Assembly (NCBI RefSeq): GCF_003667545.1
Contig: NZ_RCUV01000006.1
Coordinates: 62,001 to 126,000, forward strand
Length of the DNA stretch: 64,000 nt
Source: Mycetocola manganoxydans
GTDB lineage: Bacteria; Actinomycetota; Actinomycetes; Actinomycetales; Microbacteriaceae
Reading direction: 5' to 3'
This document shows, piece by piece, positions 36,095 through 45,839 of the stretch. The stretch's first letter is position 1, and every line of letters begins with the position of its first letter. Both the position numbers and the translations under genes were made by a program. Under the pieces are notes generated by a model that was not told where the DNA came from, did no database searches, and saw only the letters and a list, made by a program, of their open reading frames with translations.

Positions 36095-36137
36095 GCGCCG
36101 GTCGACCGATTTCCCCGCGAAATCGATCGGCCGGCGC
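36095..36137 (+). promoter_or_regulatory. Large hairpin in the rpsH leader
   Basis: A 19-bp stem (36095-36113 with 36119-36137; one mismatch and one G-T pair) and a CCCGC loop, about 110 nt before rpsH. It may be a ribosomal-protein binding site (in E. coli S8 represses this operon by binding mRNA) or an attenuator. The rest of the 296-bp gap has no gene. Confidence 0.5.
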
Positions 36138-36247
36138 ATCGCGGCGTCGAGATCAGGGGGGCGGAGCATCCGCTTCACCCCTAACCACCACAGGTCGTCA
36201 TTCGTGTAACGGGTGAACGAAACCTGGTGAAATGAAGGACATCACAT

Positions 36248-36646
36248 ATGACAATGACAGATCCGGTCGCAGACATGCTGACCAGACTGCGCAACGCGAA
36301 CTCGGCACACCACGAAACCGTGTCGATGCCGCACTCGAAGCTCAAGTCGCACATCGCCGACATCCTCACTTCTGAGGGCTACATCTCCGGCTGGGAAGTT
36401 GCAGACGCCCGCGTCGGCCAGACCCTGACGCTGAACCTCAAGTTCGGACCGAACCGTGAGCGCTCCATCGTGGGCATCAAGCGTGTTTCGAAGCCCGGCC
36501 TCCGTGTCTACGCAAAGTCGACGGAGATCCCTCAGGTTCTCGGTGGCCTCGGCGTCGCCATCCTGTCCACCTCCTCCGGTCTGCTCACTGACCGCCAGGC
36601 TGAGAAGAAGGGCGTGGGTGGGGAAGTCCTCGCCTACGTGTGGTAG
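36248..36646 (+). CDS. rpsH: 30S ribosomal protein S8
   Basis: 132 aa, standard. [20 protein letters not shown] is the canonical start; [21 protein letters not shown] and the end [10 protein letters not shown] are signatures. It is the first gene after the gap where rpsN would be expected, with GAAGGA about 10 nt upstream of ATG. Confidence 0.98.
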   Translation: MTMTDPVADMLTRLRNANSAHHETVSMPHSKLKSHIADILTSEGYISGWEVADARVGQTLTLNLKFGPNRERSIVGIKRVSKPGLRVYAKSTEIPQVLGGLGVAILSTSSGLLTDRQAEKKGVGGEVLAYVW

Positions 36647-36652
36647 CCACAA

Positions 36653-37189
36653 ATGTCGCGAATTGGAAGACTCCCCATTGAGATCCCTGCAGGGGTCACC
36701 GTTGCGGTTGACAGCTCCGTCGTCACCGTCAAGGGCCCGAAGGGTGAGCTGACGCTCTCCGTCGCCAAGCCCATCGAGGTCGCTGTGGAGGATGGCCAGG
36801 TTCTGGTTACCCGCCCCGACGACGAGCGCGAATCACGCTCCCTGCACGGGCTCACCCGTACTCTCATCAGCAACCAGATCATCGGCGTCACACAGGGCTA
36901 CACCAAGGGCCTTGAAGTTGTCGGCACCGGTTACCGAGTGGCACAGAAGGGCAGCTCCGTTGAGTTCGCCCTCGGTTTCTCCCACCCGGTCCTGATCGAG
37001 CCGCCCGCTGGCATCACGCTCACCGTAGAAGGCAACAACAAGCTCACGGTGTCCGGGATCGACAAGCAGGCCGTCGGCGAAGCTGCTGCCAACATCCGTA
37101 AGATTCGCAAGCCTGAGCCCTACAAGGGCAAGGGTGTGCGTTACGCCGGCGAGATCGTTCGCCGCAAGGCCGGAAAGGCTGGTAAGTAA
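36653..37189 (+). CDS. rplF: 50S ribosomal protein L6
   Basis: 178 aa, standard. [17 protein letters not shown] at the start and [21 protein letters not shown] at the end, the sarcin-ricin-loop contact. Starts 6 nt after rpsH. Confidence 0.98.
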   Translation: MSRIGRLPIEIPAGVTVAVDSSVVTVKGPKGELTLSVAKPIEVAVEDGQVLVTRPDDERESRSLHGLTRTLISNQIIGVTQGYTKGLEVVGTGYRVAQKGSSVEFALGFSHPVLIEPPAGITLTVEGNNKLTVSGIDKQAVGEAAANIRKIRKPEPYKGKGVRYAGEIVRRKAGKAGK

Positions 37190-37191
37190 CC

Positions 37192-37551
37192 ATGGCCGTA
37201 AAGTCCAAGTCGGCTGCCCGTGACCGTCGTCACGCGCGCCTCCGTAAGAAGATCGAGGGGACCGCGGTTCGCCCCCGTCTCGTCGTGACCCGTTCGGCTC
37301 GTCACGTATTCGTCCAGGTCGTTGACGACAGCAAGGGTTTCACCCTCGCATCGGCATCCACCCTCGAAGCTGACCTCCGTACCTTTGACGGCGACAAGAC
37401 CGCCAAAGCCAGGAAGGTCGGCGAGCTCGTTGCAGAACGTGCAAAGAGCGCCGGTATCGAAGAAGTCGTTTTTGACCGAGGTGGAAACCGTTACGCGGGT
37501 CGCGTTGCGGCAATCGCCGAAGGTGCTCGAGAGGGTGGGTTGAACCTGTGA
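37192..37551 (+). CDS. rplR: 50S ribosomal protein L18
   Basis: 119 aa. [20 protein letters not shown] basic tail for 5S rRNA, then [22 protein letters not shown]. Overlaps rpsE by 4 bp (GTGA). Confidence 0.98.
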   Translation: MAVKSKSAARDRRHARLRKKIEGTAVRPRLVVTRSARHVFVQVVDDSKGFTLASASTLEADLRTFDGDKTAKARKVGELVAERAKSAGIEEVVFDRGGNRYAGRVAAIAEGAREGGLNL

Positions 37552-38270
37552 GTGAAGCAAGCAAGGTTGAGGCCGCTACCGCGGACCAGCCAGTCGAAAA
37601 GCCGGTTGAGACCGCTGCAGGCACCGAGAGCTCCGGGCGCGTTGACGCCCGTGGCGACCGTGGCAGCCGCGGAGGACGTGGCGAGCGTAACCAGGGCCGC
37701 GAGCGTAACAGCCGCGACGCCGACAAGAACCAGTTCCTCGAGCGGGTCGTCACCATCAACCGCGTCTCCAAGGTCGTCAAGGGTGGTCGTCGCTTCAGCT
37801 TCACCGCTCTCGTCGTCGTCGGTGACGGAAACGGTCTCGTTGGCGTCGGCTACGGCAAGGCACGCGAAGTTCCCCTGGCCATCTCCAAGGGCGTCGAAGA
37901 GGCGAAGAAGAACTTCTTCCGCGTTCCCCGCGTCGGCTCCAGCATCCCGCACCCCGTGCAGGGTGAAGCCGCAGCCGGAGTTGTCCTCCTGCGTCCGGCC
38001 GCTGCAGGTACCGGAGTTATCGCCGGTGGGCCTGTCCGCGCCGTACTCGAGTGCGCCGGCATCCACGATGTTCTGAGCAAGTCGCTCGGTTCCTCGAACA
38101 CGATCAACATCGTTCACGCCACCGTTACGGCGCTGAAGATGCTCGAAGAGCCCCGCGCCGTTGCCGCTCGCCGTGGCAAGGAGTACTCGGAAATCGCTCC
38201 TGCCAAGCTGCTGCAGGTCGAGGCTCAGGCCGCTGCTGCTGCCGCGGCTTCCGCAAAGGTAGGTGCCTGA
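37548..38270 (+). CDS. rpsE: 30S ribosomal protein S5 with extended ends
   Basis: 240 aa, longer than the E. coli 167. Residues 1-55 are an extension with Ala/Glu and then RGxR-like [16 protein letters not shown]; the core has [19 protein letters not shown] (mRNA helicase face) and [16 protein letters not shown]; a C-terminal Ala-rich tail follows. Start GTG in the overlap with rplR. Confidence 0.97.
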   Translation: MSEASKVEAATADQPVEKPVETAAGTESSGRVDARGDRGSRGGRGERNQGRERNSRDADKNQFLERVVTINRVSKVVKGGRRFSFTALVVVGDGNGLVGVGYGKAREVPLAISKGVEEAKKNFFRVPRVGSSIPHPVQGEAAAGVVLLRPAAAGTGVIAGGPVRAVLECAGIHDVLSKSLGSSNTINIVHATVTALKMLEEPRAVAARRGKEYSEIAPAKLLQVEAQAAAAAAASAKVGA

Positions 38271-38452
38271 TGGCTCAGCTGAAGATCACGCAGACCAAGT
38301 CCAAAATTAGTGAGAAGCAGAACCAGCGCGACACGTTGCGCAGCCTGGGATTGCGTCGCATCGGTGCTGTGGTTGTCCGCGAGGACAACGCCCAGAACCG
38401 TGGCTACGTCAATACTGTTGCTCACCTCGTAAAGGTTGAGGAGATCGACTAA
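38270..38452 (+). CDS. rpmD: 50S ribosomal protein L30
   Basis: 60 aa, standard. [20 protein letters not shown] and [17 protein letters not shown] are family motifs. One-base overlaps with both rpsE (TGATG) and rplO (TAATG). Confidence 0.97.
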   Translation: MAQLKITQTKSKISEKQNQRDTLRSLGLRRIGAVVVREDNAQNRGYVNTVAHLVKVEEID

Positions 38453-39141
38453 TGGCTGACGACAAGAAGGACGTCACCGAGGAGACCGCCAAGAAGGCTC
38501 CCGCGAAGAAGGCGCCTGCGAAGGCTGCGGCCGACAAGGCTCCTGCCAAGAAGGCTCCGGCCAAGGCCGCCGCCGACAAGGCTCCTGCCAAGAAGGCTCC
38601 CGCCAAGAAGGACTCCGCCAAGGCTGAGACCGTCGCGGCTGACGCCCCGAAGGCCGCCGCGAAGGCTCCTGCCAAGAAGAAGGCTGAAGCCGAAGCGCCC
38701 CGCGCCCAGGTGCTCAAGGTCCACCACCTCCGCCCCGCTGAGGGTGCGAAGAAGTCCCGCATCCGTGTGGGTCGTGGTGAGGGATCCAAGGGTAAGACTG
38801 CCGGCCGTGGTACCAAGGGAACGAAGGCTCGGAACACGGTTCGCCCCGGCTTCCAGGGCGGACAGCTTCCCCTCCACATGCGTGCTCCGAAGCTGCGCGG
38901 GTTCAAGAACCCGTTCCGCGTCGAGTACCAGGTTGTCAACCTCGAGCGTCTCGCTGAGCTCTACCCGAAGGGCGGTGACGTCACCGTCTCCGACCTCGTG
39001 GCCAAGGGCGCCGTTCGCAAGAACGAGAAGGTCAAGGTCCTCGGAAACGGCGACATCGACGTCAAGCTGAACATCTCGGTTGACAAGATCTCCGGATCAG
39101 CTGCCGAGAAGATCGTTGCTGCCGGCGGTTCTGTCAAGTAA
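38452..39141 (+). CDS. rplO: 50S ribosomal protein L15 with long Lys/Ala N-terminal extension
   Basis: 229 aa, about 80 more than usual. The ordinary L15 begins at about residue 87 ([21 protein letters not shown]). Before it lie repeats of the [14 protein letters not shown] kind, resembling histone-H1-like tails. The overlapping TAATG with rpmD supports the long form; an in-frame GTG at 38710 would give only the core and could be a secondary start. Last gene before a hairpin and secY. Confidence 0.95.
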   Translation: MADDKKDVTEETAKKAPAKKAPAKAAADKAPAKKAPAKAAADKAPAKKAPAKKDSAKAETVAADAPKAAAKAPAKKKAEAEAPRAQVLKVHHLRPAEGAKKSRIRVGRGEGSKGKTAGRGTKGTKARNTVRPGFQGGQLPLHMRAPKLRGFKNPFRVEYQVVNLERLAELYPKGGDVTVSDLVAKGAVRKNEKVKVLGNGDIDVKLNISVDKISGSAAEKIVAAGGSVK

Positions 39142-39194
39142 TTTCACAGACGCCGGTCTGTCCCTCGCGAAAGCGAATGGTCGCCGATTGTTCG

Positions 39195-39234
39195 ACAGGC
39201 CCGGTAATCGAGTAGATTCGATTGCCGGGCCTGT
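39195..39234 (+). terminator. Hairpin between rplO and secY
   Basis: A 17-bp stem (39195-39211 with 39218-39234; one G-T pair), six-nt loop and then TTT. A smaller hairpin (ACAGAC/GTCTGT near 39146-39161) lies upstream. Probable partial terminator that lowers secY-adk-map relative to the ribosomal genes. TTGACC at 39250-39255 could be a -35 for a secY promoter, but no good -10 follows. Confidence 0.6.
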
Positions 39235-39300
39235 TTGACGACAGGGCCATTGACCGGCACCAAGAGCCGCATCAACCGGCTCGAAAACAGGAGGCCTTTT

Positions 39301-40619
<1,319 letters not shown>

Positions 40620-40623
<4 letters not shown>

Positions 40624-41204
40624 GCGCACGTCTTCTGATCGTCGGACCGCCTGGTGCGGGCAAGGGAACCCAGGCAGCCGTCCTCGCGGACGCTCTCGGA
40701 GTCCCCGCCATCTCCACCGGCGACATCTTCCGTGCCAACATCAAGGAAGGCACGGAACTGGGCCTCAAAGTCCAGGAGATCGTGTCGTCCGGCGGTTATG
40801 TGCCGGATTCGCTCACCAACGCGATCGTGCGCGACCGGCTGCACCAGCCGGACGCCATCGATGGATTCCTCCTCGACGGCTACCCGCGCACCCGTGACCA
40901 GGTCACCGAGCTCGACAGCATCCTCGCCGAGACCGGATCCGAACTCAACGCCGTCGTGCAGCTCGTCGCCGACCCGGACGAGGTCGTCACCCGACTGCTC
41001 AAGCGTGCCGAAGAGCAGGGCCGCGCGGACGACACCGAAGCCGTCATCCGGCACCGCCAGGACGTGTACCACGAGCAGACCGAACCGGTCATCGCCGCGT
41101 ACAAGGCTCGTGGAATCGTCGTGGAAGTCGACGGCCTCGGATCGGTCGACGAGGTCAGCGAGCGCGTCCGCGCCGCTCTCGCCGATGTCAGCATCGCCTT
41201 CTGA
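40620..41204 (+). CDS. adk: Adenylate kinase (short form)
   Basis: 194 aa. P-loop [15 protein letters not shown]-site [10 protein letters not shown] and DGYPRTRDQ. The lid is the short type without a zinc site ([21 protein letters not shown]). Interconverts ATP + AMP and 2 ADP. Coupled to secY by a 4-bp overlap, the usual order secY-adk-map. Confidence 0.97.
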
Positions 41205-41212
41205 GTTCGGTA

Positions 41213-42040
41213 ATGCTCCGCAAATCCATCTACAAAACTCCGGCTCAGATGCGTCTGATGATCGAGCCCGGGCTGGCAACAGCCGCCTCTCTCGCTGCCG
41301 CGAGGCAGACCCTTCTGGTCGGCGCGACGACGCTGCAGGTCGATGCCGCTGCTGAGGCAGCGATCGTCGCCCTCGGCGGGCAGCCGAACTTCAAGCTCGA
41401 GCCCGGATACTCCCACACCGTCTGCGCGTCCGTGAACGAGGACGTCGTGCACGGCATCCCGAATGACCGGCCCCTCGAACCAGGGGACCTCGTCTCCATC
41501 GACAGCGGAGCGATCATCGGAGGCTGGAACGGGGATGCCGCGTTCAGCGTGGTTCTGCCTGACCCGGCGCGGCCGGAACTGGTCGCCGAACGCCAGAAGC
41601 TCTCGGATGTGACCGAGGGGTCGCTCTGGGCCGGAATCGCGCGGCTCGCCACGGCCAGGTACCTCAACGAGGTCGGCGATGCGGTGCAGGGGTACGTCGA
41701 GAAGCACGGCGACTACGGCATCCTGACCGACTATGTCGGGCACGGGATCGGCCGGTCGATGCACGAAGCGCCTCCGGTGTTCAACTACCGGGTGCGTCCG
41801 AAGGGACCGGAAGTGAAGCCGGGGCTCGTCGTGGCGATCGAGCCGATGGTCGTCCTCGGCAGCATCGACACCCACACCAAGGACGACGACTGGACCGTCG
41901 CGACCGATGACGGGCTCGCGTCAGCGCACTGGGAGCACAGCGTCGCCGTTCACAAGGACGGCATCTGGGTCCTGACGGCAGAAGACGGCGGAGCGAAAGG
42001 CCTCGCCCCGTTCGGCGTCACACCCACGCCGTTGGCCTGA
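41213..42040 (+). CDS. map: Methionine aminopeptidase, type I
   Basis: 275 aa. The five metal ligands sit in the expected motifs: DSGAIIGGWNGDAAF, GHGIGRSMHEAP, VVAIEPMVV and EHSVAVHKDG; the upstream His is in GYSHTVCASVNEDVVHGIP. Removes initiator Met from nascent proteins. In many relatives infA follows; here a mannitol locus intervenes. Confidence 0.96.
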   Translation: MLRKSIYKTPAQMRLMIEPGLATAASLAAARQTLLVGATTLQVDAAAEAAIVALGGQPNFKLEPGYSHTVCASVNEDVVHGIPNDRPLEPGDLVSIDSGAIIGGWNGDAAFSVVLPDPARPELVAERQKLSDVTEGSLWAGIARLATARYLNEVGDAVQGYVEKHGDYGILTDYVGHGIGRSMHEAPPVFNYRVRPKGPEVKPGLVVAIEPMVVLGSIDTHTKDDDWTVATDDGLASAHWEHSVAVHKDGIWVLTAEDGGAKGLAPFGVTPTPLA

Positions 42041-42058
42041 TCGGACTGTCGTCCGCGC

Positions 42059-42064
42059 TAGTGT
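42059..42064 (+). promoter_or_regulatory. -10 element for a probably leaderless pabC-like transcript
   Basis: TAGTGT (42059-42064) followed by 7 nt and ATG 42072, with no ribosome site. The predicted transcription start is at or next to the ATG. Confidence 0.5.
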
Positions 42065-42071
42065 CGTTCCC

Positions 42072-42944
42072 ATGACGACGCCTGTGGTGCTCCTTCTCGA
42101 CCCGATTCCCGCGGATGCCGTCGGTGACGCTCTCGCGGAATCCTTCCGGTTCGCGGGGGCATCCGACCCCATCCTGTCTGCGTTCGATGCGGGCGCCGGC
42201 CGCGGCGACGGGATCTTCGAGACGCTCGGGGTGAACGACGGTCGCGCGCGCGGCATCGATGCGCACCTCGACCGCTTCGCGGCATCCGCAACGAAACTCG
42301 ACCTGCCCCAGCCGAATCTTCCGCAGTGGCGGGCAGCGATCGAGCGGGTTCTCGGCGAGCTTCCTCGCACGGGCCAGGCGTCCATCCGGCTCGTGCTCAC
42401 CCGGGGGAACGGAGGAACGCCGACCTGCTGGGTCACCGGCTCGATCGTCGACGGGGACTTCCCCGAGCGGACCACCGGCATCCGTGTCGTCACCCTCAGT
42501 CGTGGATACGCGAATGACGTGGGAGAGCACGCCCCGTGGTTGCTCGTTGGCGCGAAAACCCTGTCGTACGCGGTCAACATGGCGGCACTCCGCGAGGCGA
42601 AACGCCGGGGCGCTGATGACGCCGTCTTCGTATCGACCGACGGTTTCGCGCTCGAAGGGCCGACGTCGTCGCTCCTGCTCCGGCAGGGCGACAGGATCGT
42701 GACGCCCGCGATCCAGCACGGCATCCTCGCGGGGACGACCCAGGCCGACCTGTTCGACGTTCTGACCGCCGAGGGCTTCACGTGTGAGTCGCGGCGGATC
42801 GACACGCGGGAACTGCTGCGATCGGATGCCGCGTGGCTCGTCTCCAGTGTGCGCCTGGCCGCCCCGATCACCGCCGTCGACGGCACGGATGTCGCGACAG
42901 ACCCCGAGCTCACCGCCCGCATGAACGCCGCACTGCTCGGGTGA
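42072..42944 (+). CDS. Class-IV aminotransferase, probably 4-amino-4-deoxychorismate lyase-like
   Basis: 290 aa. PLP-dependent fold type IV: GDGIFETLGVNDGRARGIDAHLDR near the N-terminus, lysine in LLVGAKTLSYAVNMAALR for the PLP, and the C-terminal FVSTDGFALEGPTSSLLL and QHGILAGTTQADLFD. Such proteins are aminodeoxychorismate lyase (pabC, folate) or branched/D-amino-acid transaminases; the family member cannot be settled by eye, though pabC-like is most probable. Monocistronic by its own -10 element and convergent with the mannitol regulator gene. Confidence 0.8.
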   Translation: MTTPVVLLLDPIPADAVGDALAESFRFAGASDPILSAFDAGAGRGDGIFETLGVNDGRARGIDAHLDRFAASATKLDLPQPNLPQWRAAIERVLGELPRTGQASIRLVLTRGNGGTPTCWVTGSIVDGDFPERTTGIRVVTLSRGYANDVGEHAPWLLVGAKTLSYAVNMAALREAKRRGADDAVFVSTDGFALEGPTSSLLLRQGDRIVTPAIQHGILAGTTQADLFDVLTAEGFTCESRRIDTRELLRSDAAWLVSSVRLAAPITAVDGTDVATDPELTARMNAALLG

Positions 42945-42949
42945 CGCGT

Positions 42950-43004
42950 GTTGCTCGGCCGGTTTCGGCTGGACACCGGCGTTGCTCGGTCGGTTTCGGT
43001 TGAA
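42950..43004 (+). repeat. Imperfect tandem direct repeat (2 x 24 bp, period 31)
   Basis: Copies at 42950-42973 and 42981-43004 share 21 of 24 positions and both contain CGGTTTCGG. They lie in the 149-bp space between the convergent aminotransferase and regulator genes, just after the stop codon. Could be an intergenic repeat of the genome or the residue of a duplication. No terminator-like hairpin was found in this gap. Confidence 0.5.
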
Positions 43005-43093
43005 AATCGCCGCGCCCTGTGACCAGTATCGCCCGGGCGGGAGCGGTTGACGGATGCCGCGGCATCCGTTCGCGCGCGAGACGAACCCTCGGG

Positions 43094-45001
43094 TCAGGAA
43101 TCCATCGTGTGCACGAGTTCGTCGATGAACGCCGTGAAGTCGGTCGAGCGCCTCACGATCCGCTGCACGTCCTCCCGTTCGGAGAACACCTCGACGAACT
43201 GGTCGAACACCCGCTGGAAGTTCGCCCGCTCACTCGCGCTGAAGGCGATGAGCGCGACGACGTTCACCCGGTTCTCACCCCATGGCATGCTCGACTCGTT
43301 CACGGCGATCGCGATCGAGGTGCTGCGCGCCGTCATCTCCATCGCGTGGGGGACAGCAAGGGAATCGGTGAACGCGGTCGATGACATCCGTTCACGCTCG
43401 ATCGCCCCGTCGACGTAGTCCTCGTCGATGATGCCCCGCGCGACCATGAGGTCGCCGAGACGCCGGATCATCGCGGCCTCGCTCGACGCCCCCTCGTTCC
43501 GGAGGAACAGCGACGCGTCGAAGTACTTCAGCACCTCGTCCTTGATCAGCGCCCGCCGGTGCACCCGCCGGATCCTGCTGACCGCCTGCCGCACCCGGTC
43601 AGCGTCACCCTGGGTGAAGAACGGCTGAATGACGAGAACCTTCTCGTCGGGCACCGGCGGCTCGATCGTGGTCAGCACGATGTCGGCGTCGAGGCCGGCC
43701 CACGACACATCAGAGCGCGTCACCACCCGCACCACCTCGATCGCGTCACCGAGCATGAGCGTCACCCGGTCGCGCAGCAGCAGGTGCATGTCGTAGTAGT
43801 TCGGGCACACCAGCACACAGCGCAGAACTTCATCCGAGCGGGACTGCTGTTGCTGGAGGTGTGCGCCGACGTGCATCGCGATGTATGCGATCTCGTCGTC
43901 GTTGATCTCGACGGCCCCGTGCTGCTGCAACCTGCTGGCGATGTAGACGGCGAGCTCGTAGATCATCGGATACGACGTCTTGATCGACCTGGCCATCGGG
44001 TTCCTGGAGTAGGAGTGCTCGTGCGCACGACGAAGCAGGTTCTGCACGTGCAGGGTGAGCCGGGTGATGAAGTCCTCATCGGAGAGGTCGACGAGGTACT
44101 CCTCGCCCGCGTTCTGCACGATGCTCCGCACGACGTCGAGGTCGGCCCGGTTGAGGTAGCCGGGGTCGGTGGCATCCGGCGCCCGCATCACCGCACGCGT
44201 GGTGAGCAGGTAGGCGAGGTAGTCGATGTCCGCGGCGCCGAGGACCGTGTCGAAGTGGTGGGCGATGAGCGCGGACAGGTCGGAGGGGATGCCGTCGGCC
44301 GGTTCCCCTGCACCGGTGTCGCTCTCGGGCACATGGCGGTCCTTCGACACCCTGTCGACGGCGATCGCGATGTGCAGGAGGACGTTATCGATCCCGTAGT
44401 CGTTGAGCGAGTAGTTGCGTTCGGTGAGCATGTCGATGAGCGCGGTCTTGAATTCGCTGAGGCTCTGGAACGAGAACTCGCGCTGGATCGCCTCGAGCTC
44501 GATCATTCCGCGCTCGGTCTCCTCGCGGAACATCCGCGACAGCAGGCGCCTCCTGGCGAGTTCCGTTCCGGCAAGCGCGACCGTCCCGCCCCGTCTCGTG
44601 AGGGACAGTTCGGCTTCGGAGAGCAGCAGGCGCACCCGGGCGAGGTCCGACTCCACCGTCGATTCCGACACGTGCAGGCTGTCGGCAAGATCGAAGACGT
44701 CGAGTCCGTCCGGGCTGTCGACCAGCCGCCGCACGATCCCGTACAACCGGTCCCTCGGTGTCTCCGTCACATCGACGACGGCCGCCGAGCGGAAGGCGGC
44801 GTACGCATCCGCATCGACGCGATAACCGTTCGGCCCCGCCTCGACGACGCTCTGGCCTGCGGCGCGAGCCTTGATGGCTGTGACATAACTGCGGATGCTG
44901 CGCGGCGTCACCCCGAGGACGTCGGCGAGTTCACCCGCGGTCACCCAGGTACCGGCGCGCGCGAGATAGGCGAGGATCCTGTCCTGTCGATCGCGGGTCA
45001 T
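43094..45001 (-). CDS. mtlR: PRD-containing PTS-controlled transcriptional activator (MtlR-like)
   Basis: 635 aa from ATG at 45001, chosen for AAGGAG 8 nt upstream; earlier in-frame codons lack one. Order: two helix-turn-helix parts (AGELADVLGVTPRSIRSYV; DVFDLADSLHVSESTVESDL), two PTS-regulation domains (YGIDNVLLHIAIAVDR; ELAVYIASRLQQH then IAYIAMHVGAHLQ), a IIB-like domain beginning LVCPNYYDMHLLLRD, and a C-terminal IIA-like domain with AVPHAME carrying its phospho-His. The IIB-like domain lacks the usual Cys. Such proteins activate mannitol operons depending on their phosphorylation by HPr and the sugar IIs. It is transcribed divergently from the mannitol genes. Confidence 0.88.
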   Translation of the reverse strand: MTRDRQDRILAYLARAGTWVTAGELADVLGVTPRSIRSYVTAIKARAAGQSVVEAGPNGYRVDADAYAAFRSAAVVDVTETPRDRLYGIVRRLVDSPDGLDVFDLADSLHVSESTVESDLARVRLLLSEAELSLTRRGGTVALAGTELARRRLLSRMFREETERGMIELEAIQREFSFQSLSEFKTALIDMLTERNYSLNDYGIDNVLLHIAIAVDRVSKDRHVPESDTGAGEPADGIPSDLSALIAHHFDTVLGAADIDYLAYLLTTRAVMRAPDATDPGYLNRADLDVVRSIVQNAGEEYLVDLSDEDFITRLTLHVQNLLRRAHEHSYSRNPMARSIKTSYPMIYELAVYIASRLQQHGAVEINDDEIAYIAMHVGAHLQQQQSRSDEVLRCVLVCPNYYDMHLLLRDRVTLMLGDAIEVVRVVTRSDVSWAGLDADIVLTTIEPPVPDEKVLVIQPFFTQGDADRVRQAVSRIRRVHRRALIKDEVLKYFDASLFLRNEGASSEAAMIRRLGDLMVARGIIDEDYVDGAIERERMSSTAFTDSLAVPHAMEMTARSTSIAIAVNESSMPWGENRVNVVALIAFSASERANFQRVFDQFVEVFSEREDVQRIVRRSTDFTAFIDELVHTMDS

Positions 45002-45223
45002 GGTGCGCTCTCCTTCTGTCGCCGGCGCTGAAGTCTGGTGCCGGCGGTGCGTCCATGTCGAGTCAACCATCGAAAGGGCGGCGCCGGGGGAGCAAACGGG
45101 TGCTTTCCGGGGAGGCGGAAGGGTTCATGGTGGCACCGGCCCGGGTTGAGCGGGAGAATCGGGGACAGCCCGCCACCAGGAGCGGGACGCAGGACTGTTC
45201 GGGACGGCAACGGAGGCGGATCG
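45002..45223. promoter_or_regulatory. Divergent promoter region of mtlR and the mannitol PTS operon
   Basis: 222 bp with no gene, between the starts of the regulator and the IIB gene. No clear -35/-10 pair is visible to me on either strand; an imperfect inverted repeat TTTCC/GGAAG lies near 45105-45120. As activators of this family bind upstream of their target operons, this gap is the expected operator region. Confidence 0.45.
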
Positions 45224-45580
45224 ATGAGAATCCTCGTGGTGTGTGGCGCGGGCGCGTCGAGTACTTTCGTTGCCCGTCGCATCCGGACGTCCGCCACCGC
45301 TCGCTCGCTGGCCGTCACGGCAGAGGCCTGCCCCCTCGACTCGCTGCCCCAGCGACTGGACGGATCGGGCGTCGTGCTCCTCGGCCCGCACCTCGGGAAT
45401 CGCCTCGACGACGTCCGTCGCAGCGCCGATTCCGCCGGCGTCGCCGTCGCGGTACTTCCGGCCACCATCTTCTCGTCGCCATCCGGTGACGAAGCCCTCG
45501 ATCTCGCCCTGGAAGCTGCAGGGGCGTTGTCGACGCAGGGGGAACCACAACGCAGCGACGGAGGACCCACCCATGGTTGA
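45224..45580 (+). CDS. Orphan PTS IIB protein (lactose/cellobiose type)
   Basis: 118 aa, starting at ATG 45224 behind a GGAGG ribosome site. MRILVVCGAGASSTFVARRI is the phospho-cysteine loop of a lactose/chitobiose-type IIB, with Cys7 as phospho-acceptor; SGVVLLGPHLGNRLDDV matches the later part of the fold. No IIC of that family is present; the mannitol permease carries its own IIB. It may have a regulatory role, or serve a permease encoded elsewhere. First gene of the operon; overlaps ptsH by 8 bp. Confidence 0.8.
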   Translation: MRILVVCGAGASSTFVARRIRTSATARSLAVTAEACPLDSLPQRLDGSGVVLLGPHLGNRLDDVRRSADSAGVAVAVLPATIFSSPSGDEALDLALEAAGALSTQGEPQRSDGGPTHG

Positions 45581-45839
45581 ACGCACCGTTCGAATCGGAT
45601 CGAGCCACGGACTGCATGCGCGGCCGGCGAAACTCTTCACCCAGGCCGCGAGTGCGTCGGGGTCCAAAGTCACCATCGCCAAGGGCAGTGGCAAGCCGGT
45701 GAATGCCGCAAGCATCCTCGGCGTGATCTCTCTCGGTGTCGATCATGGGGACTACGTCACGCTGACCGCCGACGGCGACAACGCCGAAACCGTCCTCGAC
45801 GAACTCGTCGAACTGCTGGTGACCGATCATGACGAGTGA
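45573..45839 (+). CDS. ptsH: Phosphocarrier protein HPr
   Basis: 88 aa. His15 in SSHGLHARPAKLF is the phospho-acceptor from Enzyme I; Ser47 in NAASILGVISLG is the position of the regulatory serine of Gram-positive HPr. It overlaps both neighbours (8 and 11 bp). General PTS proteins inside a sugar-specific operon are typical of genomes with few PTS systems. Confidence 0.95.
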   Translation: MVERTVRIGSSHGLHARPAKLFTQAASASGSKVTIAKGSGKPVNAASILGVISLGVDHGDYVTLTADGDNAETVLDELVELLVTDHDE

